Shown in pieces: positions 1 to 7,270 of a stretch of 64,000 nt of DNA. This stretch comes from Clostridium sp. CAG:417. Lineage in GTDB: Bacteria; Bacillota_I; Bacilli_A; RF39; UBA660. The notes below the pieces were generated by a model. That model did not search any database, was not told the DNA's origin, and saw only the letters and a program-made list of their open reading frames with translations. The position numbers and the translations under genes were made by a program. Location of the stretch: NCBI GenBank assembly GCA_000432835.1, contig FR890371.1:124001-188000 (forward strand), given 5' to 3'. Each line of letters starts with the position of its first letter. The stretch's first letter is position 1.

Positions 1-60
1 AGTAAAAATATAAAATTTTGTACGAATGAAATATTGAGAAAAATAAAAGGGAGATAAGTT

Positions 61-999
61 ATGAATGATGTAAGAGAGCAATTGAAATATGTAGTGGAAA
101 ATAGTGTTTATGTAAAAATTAATTATACTCAATTAGATAATTTTATAAATAGTTTAGGAAAGCCAAATTATCGACATTGGTATAATTTTACTTCTTTAAA
201 TTTAAACGAAAAGGAAAAAATTATTTTAGCCTTTATAATAGAAAGTTTAAATTTTTGTTTTTGGCAAAAGCCAAAATTTAAAATTGAATATAAAGGTAAT
301 ATTATAAAAGGGTCTGAGGCTTTATTTTATTCAATTATAAGAGAAGTAGAATCTAATAAAGATTTTTTAGATATAGAATTTTTAAATAAATTAACAAAAG
401 ATGATTTTGAAAAAATATTTTATTCGCCTGATAGTATAATACCTTTATTCGATTTGAGATATGATCTTTTTAAAGATACTGTTAAAACAATGTATAATAA
501 AGGACAGAGTTTTTTTGATGAATTGTTTAATAAGAAATCAGATGTTGATTTATTAAAGTATATTGTGTCAGAATTTAAGTATTTTGATGATAGTAGTATA
601 TATAAAGGTAAAAGAATAAAGTTTAACAAACGTGCTACTTTACTTGTTAATGACTTATATTATATGTCATCTACAATACATAATAATTTAAAAAATGTTG
701 ATAATTTAACAGGTTGTGCTGATTATGGTATACCAAGGACTTTAAGAACGTATGGGATTTTAGAATATAATGAGGAATTATCTAACATAATTGATAGTGA
801 GATAGAGTTAAAGCATGATAGTAATATGGAAATTGAAATTAGAGCTAATATGCTTTATGTATTAGAATTAATTAGAGAAAAATTAGAAAGTAAAGGTATT
901 AAAATTAATTCTGTAGAATTAGATAATATTATTTGGCAGATGGGAACGAAGAAGAAAAATGTAAATCCATATCATCATACAATTACAATATTTTATTAG
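61..999 (+). CDS. Queuosine 5'-phosphate N-glycosylase/hydrolase (Qng1, DUF2419 family)
   Basis: The protein (312 aa) matches the Q-salvage DUF2419 family, whose members release queuine from queuosine 5'-phosphate so that the base can be reused for tRNA modification. Family hallmarks are visible: ESLNFCFW near residue 60, KRATLLVNDLYY near residue 195, LTGCADYGIPRTLR near residue 220, an EIEIRANMLYVLELI helix, and a closing PYHHTITIFY. The length equals the family norm, so the gene looks intact. A GGGAGAT ribosome site lies just upstream of the ATG. No preQ1 riboswitch can be seen in the 60 nt available. The family is mainly eukaryotic with scattered bacterial members. The neighbours do not explain its role. 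Identification is by remembered motifs, not by a search. Confidence 0.85.
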   Translation: MNDVREQLKYVVENSVYVKINYTQLDNFINSLGKPNYRHWYNFTSLNLNEKEKIILAFIIESLNFCFWQKPKFKIEYKGNIIKGSEALFYSIIREVESNKDFLDIEFLNKLTKDDFEKIFYSPDSIIPLFDLRYDLFKDTVKTMYNKGQSFFDELFNKKSDVDLLKYIVSEFKYFDDSSIYKGKRIKFNKRATLLVNDLYYMSSTIHNNLKNVDNLTGCADYGIPRTLRTYGILEYNEELSNIIDSEIELKHDSNMEIEIRANMLYVLELIREKLESKGIKINSVELDNIIWQMGTKKKNVNPYHHTITIFY

Positions 1000-1030
1000 A
1001 TTCTATTATAAACTAAATTTTAGACAAGTT

Positions 1031-1100
1031 AGTAACCCACTATGATATTGACGGAGCCAATAATGAATTTGGGTAAAGGGAGTTTCCCTTTGAGGACCCA
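1031..1100 (+). other. Candidate structured RNA/DNA element with competing stems
   Basis: This lies in the 338-nt gap between the Qng1 gene and the next gene. TATTG(1046-1050)/CAATA(1058-1062) encloses the 7-nt loop ACGGAGC. AAAGGGA(1075-1081)/TCCCTTT(1085-1091) forms a 7-bp hairpin with a 3-nt loop. TGGGT (1070-1074) can pair with ACCCA at 1035-1039 or with ACCCA at 1096-1100, so two folds compete. A 12-nt palindrome GTGTTATAACAC follows at 1122-1133. No T-tract follows, so it is not an ordinary terminator. It could be a leader RNA, a mobile-element end or chance. Confidence 0.35.
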
Positions 1101-1226
1101 CTTAGAGTAACAAATTACAAAGTGTTATAACACAATAATGTTGTATAAAAATAACCATGTTGCTAAAAAGTGAAATGTGCCTCATACAGTAGACATCAAT
1201 AAAAACCTATTTAATAAAAATGTGGT

Positions 1227-1255
1227 AGAATACACTTCTGAAGGTGGTGTATTCT
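1227..1255 (+). promoter_or_regulatory. Hairpin covering a ribosome binding site before an ATG-ATT-TAA mini-frame
   Basis: AGAATACAC (1227-1235) pairs perfectly with GTGTATTCT (1247-1255). The loop contains GAAGGTG, a plausible Shine-Dalgarno, and an ATG follows at 1257. That ATG is followed by ATT TAA in the same frame as the downstream gene at 1338. The hairpin may hide the ribosome site, or may end an upstream transcript, although no T-run follows. Confidence 0.4.
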
Positions 1256-1337
1256 TATGATTTAAAAAGGAAAAAAGCATATTAAACATATTGATGAATT
1301 TAAAAAAATTAGAAATGAACTTAAATATATTAACAAA

Positions 1338-1901
1338 ATGTGTGAAAAGTATAATGATAATATAAATTCAATAAATCACTATACTAAACCTGCAAATCTA
1401 GGAGATGGGTATGATATTATAAGACCTATTCTATGGGATTATATAATTCAAATGGCGGTTGCAAATTCAGAAACACACAATATAATCCAGTTCTTAAGAG
1501 GTAAGGCTGAACTATATGAGTCACAATTTTCTCAAAATGCATATTTTCACAGTATAGAAAGTTTTATTAACACTTTAAAAAATAGTAATAATTGTATTGT
1601 CGTTAATTTAGTTTCTAATTTAGAAACAAGAAAAAATAGAAATAGAATAAGATTTGAAAATGGTGGACATTATGTTTCTGATGATACTATGGACAAAATA
1701 TATTCAAAAGACATATTTGAATATACAAAAACTGGCGAAAATTTTGGATATTTATTAGTTGCTGGTCAAACTATTCCAGTATATACTATTGTTAATGATA
1801 AAACACTTAACGAGATTGCATTAAATAATTTTTTAGAATATAATGTCAATAGGGTAATAAAATATTACAATGATTTTAAGGAAGGAAAAACATGGAATTA
1901 A
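1338..1901 (+). CDS. Hypothetical protein, possibly truncated at its 5' end by an in-frame stop
   Basis: I do not recognise this 187-aa soluble protein; there is no signal peptide or membrane segment. It overlaps the start of the MazG-like gene by 10 nt, so the two are translationally coupled and probably act together. The listed ATG at 1338 has no ribosome site. The same frame is open upstream to a TAA at 1263, with plausible protein (KHIKHIDEFKKIRNELKYIN). The ATG at 1257, which has a GAAGGTGG site, is cut off by that TAA at its third codon. The gene may therefore be a recent nonsense mutant, may start at a non-ATG codon, or may begin weakly at 1338. Confidence 0.6.
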   Translation: MCEKYNDNINSINHYTKPANLGDGYDIIRPILWDYIIQMAVANSETHNIIQFLRGKAELYESQFSQNAYFHSIESFINTLKNSNNCIVVNLVSNLETRKNRNRIRFENGGHYVSDDTMDKIYSKDIFEYTKTGENFGYLLVAGQTIPVYTIVNDKTLNEIALNNFLEYNVNRVIKYYNDFKEGKTWN

Positions 1902-2191
1902 AAAAGATTCAAAAAGATGTTTGGCAGAATAAGTTAAACAAAGGATTTAATACAACAGATGTAAATAAAGAGTTTTGTTTATTATATGGAGAAGTTTCTG
2001 AAGCGTATGATGCTTGGAAAAAGAAAAAAGATGATTTGAATGAAGAATTAGCAGACATTGCTATTTACTTAATGGGTCTATCTGAAATGTTGGGTTTTGA
2101 TTTAGCAGATGAAATAGAGAAGAAAGTTTCTAAAAATGAAAAACGAGTATATAAAAATATAGATGGGGTTAATGTAAGAATAAGTGATTAA
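1892..2191 (+). CDS. MazG-like nucleotide pyrophosphohydrolase
   Basis: This is a 99-aa single-domain all-alpha NTP pyrophosphohydrolase of the MazG/dUTPase-like superfamily, which hydrolyses nucleoside triphosphates to monophosphates and pyrophosphate. The metal-binding acidic pattern is visible: EVSEAYDAW at about residues 34-42 and NEELADIAIYLMG at about 50-62. It begins inside the end of the preceding unknown gene, with GGAAGGA as ribosome site. Substrate cannot be told from sequence: it could be house-cleaning of non-canonical nucleotides, or part of a small stress or defence pair with its neighbour. Confidence 0.8.
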   Translation: MELKKIQKDVWQNKLNKGFNTTDVNKEFCLLYGEVSEAYDAWKKKKDDLNEELADIAIYLMGLSEMLGFDLADEIEKKVSKNEKRVYKNIDGVNVRISD

Positions 2192-2304
2192 TATTTAGAT
2201 TTAAATTTGTATTAAGATATTCCGAACTAAATCTTGGTACAAACTGCGATTAGAAATAGTATTGATGTAATATAGAGTAAAAGTAGATAGCAAAAATATG
2301 CAAA

Positions 2305-2329
2305 TTTGTTTCTTGAAAAAAGAAACAAA
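2305..2329. promoter_or_regulatory. Perfect inverted repeat overlapping the MATE-gene promoter (operator candidate)
   Basis: TTTGTTTCTT (2305-2314) and AAGAAACAAA (2320-2329) are perfect 10-nt arms separated by 5 nt. The palindrome covers the -35 hexamer and half of the spacer of the promoter at 2313-2341, the usual place for a repressor. It could instead be a 3' hairpin of the mazG transcript, but no T-run follows. Confidence 0.45.
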
Positions 2330-2341
2330 AAATAGTATAAT
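2313..2341 (+). promoter_or_regulatory. Sigma-A promoter of the MATE gene
   Basis: TTGAAA (2313-2318), a 17-nt spacer, and a consensus TATAAT (2336-2341). The predicted start of transcription, near 2348, leaves a leader of about 85 nt that contains an intrinsic terminator before the MATE start codon. Confidence 0.7.
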
Positions 2342-2369
2342 TTTATGTGTTAAACGAGTAGCTTTTAAG

Positions 2370-2410
2370 AAAGAGGCGTAAATCCAGTTTATGGATTTTG
2401 CCTCTTTTTT
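2370..2410 (+). terminator. Intrinsic terminator in the MATE leader (attenuator candidate)
   Basis: AAAGAGGC (2370-2377) pairs with GCCTCTTT (2400-2407), and AAATCCA (2380-2386) with TGGATTT (2392-2398), with a T6 run at the 3' side. It sits between the strong promoter and the ribosome site AAGGAGG of the MATE gene, so transcription of the transporter would need read-through. AACGAG (2354-2359) and CTCGTT (2411-2416) could add an outer stem. Confidence 0.65.
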
Positions 2411-2433
2411 CTCGTTAAATAAGGAGGAAAATT

Positions 2434-3849
2434 ATGAAGGATGAAAGTCAAAATAAAATGGCAATAGAGCCAATTAATAAACTTATTTTAAAAATGGGTT
2501 TACCTATGATTGTATCTATGGTTTTACAAGCATTATATAATGTAATCGATAGCATCTTTGTTGCTAATATGGGTTCTACTGGTGCTATTGCAAATCAAGC
2601 ATTAACTTATGCTTTTCCAATTCAGATAATGATTATTGCGATTGGAGTTGGAACAGGTGTTGGTTTAAATGCTTTACTATCTAAGAGTTTAGGAGAAAAT
2701 GATAAAAATAAAGTAAATAAGATAGCGGGGAATGGAATATTTTTAAGTATATGTATTTATATTTTCTTTTTGATATTTGGATTATTCTTCTCTAAGTGGT
2801 TTATTTCTTTATTTACTAATGATAAAGAAATTATCAAGATGGGAACTACTTACTTAAAGATTTGTACTTGTTTGTCATTAGGTTCTATTGGATATACTGT
2901 TTATGAGAGATTTTTACAAGCGACTGGAGAAACGATGCTATCGACTATTTCTCAAATATCAGGAGCAGTTACAAATATAGTTTTAGATTATATTTTTATT
3001 TATCCACTTGATATGGGAGTTGCTGGGGCAGCATGGGCTACTATAATTGGTCAATTTGTATCATTATTTATTGCAATGTATTTTCATTATAATAAAAATA
3101 AAGAAATAGATGGCAGCTTAAAATATATAAATCCGGATGGAGGTATAATTAAAGCAATTTATAGTATTGGTGTTTCGGCTGCATTAATGCAGACTCTTCT
3201 TGCGGTAATGATGGCTGGAATGAATGCTATATTAGGCCTTGCACAAGTAGATCAAACGGTGTTAATTGGTTCATTTGGTATTTACTATAAAATACAACAA
3301 ATTGCCTTATTTTCTGCCTTTGGGTTATCAAATACAATTATTTCAATATTATCATTTAATTACGGTATGCAAGATAGGAAGAGAATAGATGATTGTATTA
3401 AATATGGTATTATGGATACCATGATAGTTACTTTAATAATAAGCATTTTATTCGAAGTATTTGCATATCCACTTGCTAATTTATTTGGCCTTGCGGGAGG
3501 GGAAACTAAAGAAATAATTAAAGTTTGTACAATAGCTTTAAGAATTTCTAGTATTGGATTTATATTTATGGGTATTTCAGTAGCTATTCAAGGTATTTTA
3601 CAATCTATAAGATATGCCTTAAGACCATTAATTATTTCATTATTACGATTAGTTATTTTTGTTTTTCCAGTAGCGCTTTTATTTACAAAATCGAGTGATG
3701 TAGTAAAAATTGTTTGGTGGACTTTTCCAATCGCTGAGGTTTTAACATCGATTATCGCTTTGCTTATTTTAAAGGATTCATATAATAGAAAAATTAAAAT
3801 GATTAAAAATAAGATGGGAAATAATAACTATTCTTCTGGTAAAATATAA
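2434..3849 (+). CDS. MATE-family multidrug efflux transporter
   Basis: This 471-aa protein has about twelve hydrophobic segments in two related halves. The N-terminal KLILKMGLPMIVSMVLQALY and the NVIDSIFVANMG motif are typical of MATE exporters of the NorM/DinF/MepA group, which expel cationic drugs in exchange for Na+ or H+. The start has a strong AAGGAGG site. The gene is alone in its transcript, with its own promoter, a palindrome on that promoter, an attenuator-like terminator in the leader, and a terminator behind, which suggests inducible expression. Substrate unknown. Confidence 0.9.
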   Translation: MKDESQNKMAIEPINKLILKMGLPMIVSMVLQALYNVIDSIFVANMGSTGAIANQALTYAFPIQIMIIAIGVGTGVGLNALLSKSLGENDKNKVNKIAGNGIFLSICIYIFFLIFGLFFSKWFISLFTNDKEIIKMGTTYLKICTCLSLGSIGYTVYERFLQATGETMLSTISQISGAVTNIVLDYIFIYPLDMGVAGAAWATIIGQFVSLFIAMYFHYNKNKEIDGSLKYINPDGGIIKAIYSIGVSAALMQTLLAVMMAGMNAILGLAQVDQTVLIGSFGIYYKIQQIALFSAFGLSNTIISILSFNYGMQDRKRIDDCIKYGIMDTMIVTLIISILFEVFAYPLANLFGLAGGETKEIIKVCTIALRISSIGFIFMGISVAIQGILQSIRYALRPLIISLLRLVIFVFPVALLFTKSSDVVKIVWWTFPIAEVLTSIIALLILKDSYNRKIKMIKNKMGNNNYSSGKI

Positions 3850-3906
3850 ATAATTAGAAAAATTTAATTTATATGATAGACTTAGTTGTTTTATAAACTA
3901 GAAAAT

Positions 3907-3928
3907 AAAAAAGACCTTGAGTCTTTTT
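3907..3928. terminator. Bidirectional terminator between the MATE and YwaF-like genes
   Basis: AAAAAAGAC/GTCTTTTT with a 5-nt loop, T-rich on both strands, between two convergent genes and touching the last codon of the minus-strand gene. Confidence 0.7.
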
Positions 3929-4706
3929 AATTTTTTTCTAATTCTTTCTTTTTATGATAAGAGTAAAAGGGAATATTTGCTATGTAGCAACCTATAATCA
4001 TGGCAAAGGTATATACAATAAAGTTGGTGATTGGGCCATACTTTTCACTTATTGACTTGAAAAAGAAGATGGGGGAATTATAAAATGGGCTAATATAAAA
4101 CATATTTATATATCCAGCTTTATGAAAAATGGTATTTATGATTTGAGCTATTAAAACAGTTATGTAAAAATATTTTAAAGAGGATTTAAATTCAGTTTTA
4201 TCAAATCCTGCTCTTTTACTTAAGAAAAGATAAAAACCGATGAATAATAAAATAGCGTGCCATAAGAAGGCGTGAATAGTTAATGAAATGTAATTATGAA
4301 TTAGGCCGCTTGGAATTAGAATAGAAATTAAGCCTCCAGGAAAATTAAAAGCAATTAAAAAATTATAAAGGGCTCTTTTGGTGGCTTCTTTTTTTATGAA
4401 TGGGATAATTAAACAGATATACATAGCTAAACTGCATAATTGAAATGGGAATACCTTCCATACAATATGATTAATACCGACATTATAATAATAAAAGAAA
4501 AACTTGTAAATTTCAGCAATTAAAAGAGTAAGACCTAGTGAAAACAGCAATATATCATTTTGACGTTCATTGGTATTTCTTAAAATATAAGCTAAGATAA
4601 AGCAAATGGAAAAAATACTTATTAATAAAATTAGGTGAGTGGTACTGAAAAGTGTAGGTGTATTATTAAATTTAAAAGCTGTGTGTGTTGTAATATATTT
4701 TAACAT
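3927..4706 (-). CDS. YwaF/TMEM164-type integral membrane protein (TIGR02206-like)
   Basis: This 259-aa protein has about six or seven membrane segments. The pattern VFPFQLCSLAMYICLI near residue 85 and the conserved glycines and prolines of FNFPGGLISILIPSG fit the YwaF/TIGR02206 family. The cellular function in bacteria is not established; the human relative TMEM164 has been reported as an acyltransferase, so a lipid role is possible. AAAGGGGGAATG precedes the start. It is alone in its transcript and convergent with the MATE gene. Confidence 0.7.
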   Translation of the reverse strand: MLKYITTHTAFKFNNTPTLFSTTHLILLISIFSICFILAYILRNTNERQNDILLFSLGLTLLIAEIYKFFFYYYNVGINHIVWKVFPFQLCSLAMYICLIIPFIKKEATKRALYNFLIAFNFPGGLISILIPSGLIHNYISLTIHAFLWHAILLFIGFYLFLSKRAGFDKTEFKSSLKYFYITVLIAQIINTIFHKAGYINMFYISPFYNSPIFFFKSISEKYGPITNFIVYTFAMIIGCYIANIPFYSYHKKKELEKN

Positions 4707-4775
4707 AATTCATTCCCCCTTTAGACAAATAATAATTATATTATAATATATTAAAAAAGAAAAGAAAAAAAGACT

Positions 4776-4979
4776 TTATAGAGCCTCTTTTAAACATTTA
4801 ACTAATTTTTCTTTGTCTTCATCATTACTATTTTCCCAAATAATAGACATAAATACGCCAAGACCTGGTAGAGTTACTTCTTCTCCATTTTTTACAGATT
4901 CATCAATTGCGTCATATATTGATTCTTCACTATCTTCCTTAAAATTATTAATAATATGTTCTCTTATACTAATATCCAT
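4776..4979 (-). CDS. sspI: Small acid-soluble spore protein SspI family
   Basis: The 67-aa protein matches SspI along its length: an N-terminal MDISIREHIINN, a central helix of acidic residues, and the signature GEEVTLPGLGVFMSIIW, equivalent to the family's LPGLGVLFEVIW. SspI is a minor protein of the spore core made in the forespore. The start has an AGGAG site. A good match to a forespore sigma-G promoter lies immediately upstream. This is direct evidence that the organism makes endospores. Confidence 0.88.
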   Translation of the reverse strand: MDISIREHIINNFKEDSEESIYDAIDESVKNGEEVTLPGLGVFMSIIWENSNDEDKEKLVKCLKEAL

Positions 4980-4998
4980 TTTTTCACTCTCCTGTAAT

Positions 4999-5028
4999 TA
5001 TTATGCTTAACTATAAAAAATATATACC
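4999..5028 (-). promoter_or_regulatory. Candidate forespore sigma-G promoter of sspI
   Basis: Read on the minus strand, GGTATA (5028-5023) matches the sigma-G -35 pattern TGHATA at five of six places. After a 17-nt spacer, CATAATA (5005-4999) matches the -10 pattern CATAMTA fully. The 5' leader would be only about 13 nt, with the ribosome site at its very start, which is short but not impossible. The fit to a spore gene supports the call. Confidence 0.45.
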
Positions 5029-5071
5029 AAAATATTTTGATTTGATTTATAATTATACTTGAGGTATTGTT

Positions 5072-6076
5072 ATGAAGAAAAGTTTAAAAGTATTAGCGAT
5101 TTTATTTTTTATTGCGATAGTAGTTGGTTCAGTTATTACTGTTTATTTGAATAATTTAAAGGAAGAGAAAAAGAATAAAACTTTGTTAAGTGCTGATGTA
5201 GTTAATAAATATGTAGTGGTAAGAGAGAATAATAAATATATAATAAAAGATGAACTTAATAAAATTAAAAATAAACAACTTAAAAATATTTTTTATGATG
5301 ATAAAAATGTATATATATATTTAGATGGCGAAGCTGGGGCAACTATTTTAAAATATAATGTAGAGAAAAATAAAACTTATACTATTTATGATGATAATAA
5401 GGATTTGAGCGGTGAAATTTCTAGGCGGGGAAAGTTTTATGTTATAAATAATTCTATATATGATCTTAATTTTAAAAAAGTGGGTGATTACCCTCAAATT
5501 TCGGAGAATGAAATAATTTCTACTAATCTTAAATATAAGCTAGTTAAAACGGAAAACACAATTTTTAAAAAGATGTTAGGAGATGATAATACATCTAGTT
5601 TAATAGATGATACTGAGAAGGAAAAATATAAACCCTATTTAGCAGATGGTAATACCATTATTTTACTTGGTACTAGTGATGATAGTGAAAAATTATACTT
5701 TTTAAATGACAACAAAGCAAGTTTAATAGATGTTAATTATAACAAAGATAATAATTATTATTTAATAGATGATGGAACTTACTTAGTAGAAGCTGATAAA
5801 GATAGTTATTTTGTTTATGATGTTATTAATAATGCTAATGTTTATTCAAGTAATAAAGACTATAGTAATTATGTTTTCTTTAAAACGAAATATATGTGTA
5901 GTGATAAAGATGGTAATACTATATTTGGAGACTTTTTGACAGGAGAAGTAAGAACTATTTTGGAAAGTAAGAAGAAGAGTGTAAGGGTAGATAAATTTAT
6001 GAGTTCATCTGATAACTATTCAGTAGTTGTCTTACTTGATGATAATAAAAATACATTTTATATATTTTATTTATAG
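5072..6076 (+). CDS. Membrane-anchored extracytoplasmic protein of unknown function
   Basis: This 334-aa protein has an N-terminal membrane anchor at residues about 5-26 without a clear cleavage site or lipobox. A long Lys/Asn/Asp-rich, beta-strand-rich ectodomain follows. Repeated blocks of the type Y-hydrophobic-D-D/N-N-K every 35-45 residues look like irregular blades of a beta-propeller or a similar beta repeat. I cannot assign a family. The YgjP-like gene follows after 6 nt, so the two probably form one operon, divergent from sspI. Confidence 0.7.
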   Translation: MKKSLKVLAILFFIAIVVGSVITVYLNNLKEEKKNKTLLSADVVNKYVVVRENNKYIIKDELNKIKNKQLKNIFYDDKNVYIYLDGEAGATILKYNVEKNKTYTIYDDNKDLSGEISRRGKFYVINNSIYDLNFKKVGDYPQISENEIISTNLKYKLVKTENTIFKKMLGDDNTSSLIDDTEKEKYKPYLADGNTIILLGTSDDSEKLYFLNDNKASLIDVNYNKDNNYYLIDDGTYLVEADKDSYFVYDVINNANVYSSNKDYSNYVFFKTKYMCSDKDGNTIFGDFLTGEVRTILESKKKSVRVDKFMSSSDNYSVVVLLDDNKNTFYIFYL

Positions 6077-6082
6077 ATTGGA

Positions 6083-6733
6083 ATGTTTAAGAGTATGAAA
6101 TTAGAAATTGATGGTGTAGTTTATCCTATTGTTATAGAGAAGAAAAAAACAACAAAAAATACTTATATTAGGGTAAAAGAAGATTTAACTATTTATGTTA
6201 CAACTAATATTTTAACTAGAAATAGTTCAATAAATAAAATAATAGATGAAAACTATAAAGCTATTTGTAAAATGATTGAGAAACAAAAAATAAAAAATAA
6301 TAATAATAGTGATTTTCATTTTTTAGGAAACAGATATGATATTATTTATACGGAGTATTGTGATATTTCTTTTGGTGAAAATAAAGTTTTTTTGAATAAA
6401 AATATAGATGTAGATAAATGGTATAAAAAGCAAGCTAAAATTATATTTAAAAAACATTTGGATGAGATATATAAAACTTTTTCTAGAAAAATAGTTTATC
6501 CAGAGTTAAGAATTAGAAAAATGACTACCAGATGGGGTGTATGTAATACTAAGACTAAAGTTATAACACTTAATTTGGAATTAATAAAAAGAGATGAAAA
6601 ATATTTAGATTATGTAATTGTTCATGAACTATCACATTTGATTTATCCTAATCACTCAAGTAAATTTTGGGAATTGGTTGAAGAAAATTTTCCTAAATAT
6701 AAACAAATAAAAAAAGAAATGAAAGAATTTTAA
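6083..6733 (+). CDS. YgjP-like zinc metallopeptidase (DUF45)
   Basis: This 216-aa protein ends with the metalloprotease motif HELSH at about residue 185 and a third ligand in NHSSKFW, the HExxH...H-x3-FW arrangement of the YgjP/M48-like DUF45 family. The preceding MTTRWGVCNTKTKVITLN segment is also typical. Members are soluble proteases of poorly known role, often next to restriction or stress genes. Here it follows the membrane-anchored protein by 6 nt. A second ATG at 6095 is an alternative start; neither has a strong ribosome site. Confidence 0.82.
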   Translation: MFKSMKLEIDGVVYPIVIEKKKTTKNTYIRVKEDLTIYVTTNILTRNSSINKIIDENYKAICKMIEKQKIKNNNNSDFHFLGNRYDIIYTEYCDISFGENKVFLNKNIDVDKWYKKQAKIIFKKHLDEIYKTFSRKIVYPELRIRKMTTRWGVCNTKTKVITLNLELIKRDEKYLDYVIVHELSHLIYPNHSSKFWELVEENFPKYKQIKKEMKEF

Positions 6734-6903
6734 TTGCTCTTTGGAGCTTTTTCTTTCTTTTCTTTTTTCTTTTTCTCATCTTTTGTATCATATTTGATAT
6801 TAATGTTTTGGTATTTGTCATCTGGAATTAAGAAGGTGTATCCATTTTCATTTTCAAGGTCATCTGTATTTCCATAATTAATAGAAATTTTTCTTTTTTG
6901 CAC
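6730..6903 (-). CDS. Small charged protein, 57 aa
   Basis: A short frame with a GTG start preceded by GGAGA at good spacing, and convergent with the YgjP gene (the stops overlap by 4 nt). The product starts MQKRKISINYGNTDDLENEN, continues with a short hydrophobic GYTFLIP and an NINIKY strand, and ends in a run of Lys/Glu (KDEKKKKEKKEK). Codon use is like that of the neighbours. No family recognised. The tRNA terminator lies just upstream, so it needs read-through or its own promoter. Confidence 0.6.
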   Translation of the reverse strand: MQKRKISINYGNTDDLENENGYTFLIPDDKYQNINIKYDTKDEKKKKEKKEKAPKSN

Positions 6904-6922
6904 AATATTCTCCTTTATAAAG

Positions 6923-6952
6923 AAAAAAGTTAATTCATTAGAATCAACTTTT
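6923..6952 (-). terminator. Terminator of tRNA-Arg
   Basis: On the minus strand AAAAGTTGATTC pairs with GAATTAACTTTT (one mismatch), loop TAAT, then T-rich. It starts about 10 nt after the encoded CCA of the tRNA. Confidence 0.6.
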
Positions 6953-6961
6953 ATTTTCTAG

Positions 6962-7038
6962 TGGTGTTCACGACGTGATTCGAACACGTGACCGATCGCT
7001 TAGAAGGCGATTGCTCTATCCAGCTGAGCTACGTGAAC
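6962..7038 (-). tRNA. tRNA-Arg (anticodon TCT), CCA encoded
   Basis: The acceptor arms GTTCACG/CGTGAAC, D-stem GCTC/GAGC, anticodon stem ATCGC/GCGAT around the loop CTTCTAA, and a T-arm with GTTCGAATC are all present. Discriminator A is followed by genomic CCA. The anticodon TCT reads AGA/AGG, the main arginine codons in this AT-rich sequence. It is a single tRNA gene with its own terminator. Confidence 0.97.
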
Positions 7039-7270
7039 AACTAAGACTTCTTAAGTATACAACAAAAAAATAATTTTGACAAGTGGATTTTTAATATTTT
7101 TAGATAAAATAGTTGCTGTTAATACTATTTTATTTTATAATGTAATCGTATGGTAAGAGTATATAGTAAAAATAGTAGATACAATATATCAAAGTTTTGA
7201 ATATATTTAATGTAATAGGTAAATACGATTGGAACTGAAATTATTGTAGGTAATAATAGAGGTGAGAAAT

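Noticed and set aside
1031..1100. An IS200/IS605-type end or guide RNA
   Set aside because: No tnpA or tnpB remnant and no second copy is visible in the window; the similarity is only in general hairpin shape.
2345..2361. A leader peptide (ATG TGT TAA, or GTG TTA AAC GAG TAG) in the MATE leader
   Set aside because: The ATG lies upstream of the predicted transcript start and the GTG would be at its very first bases; neither has a ribosome site.
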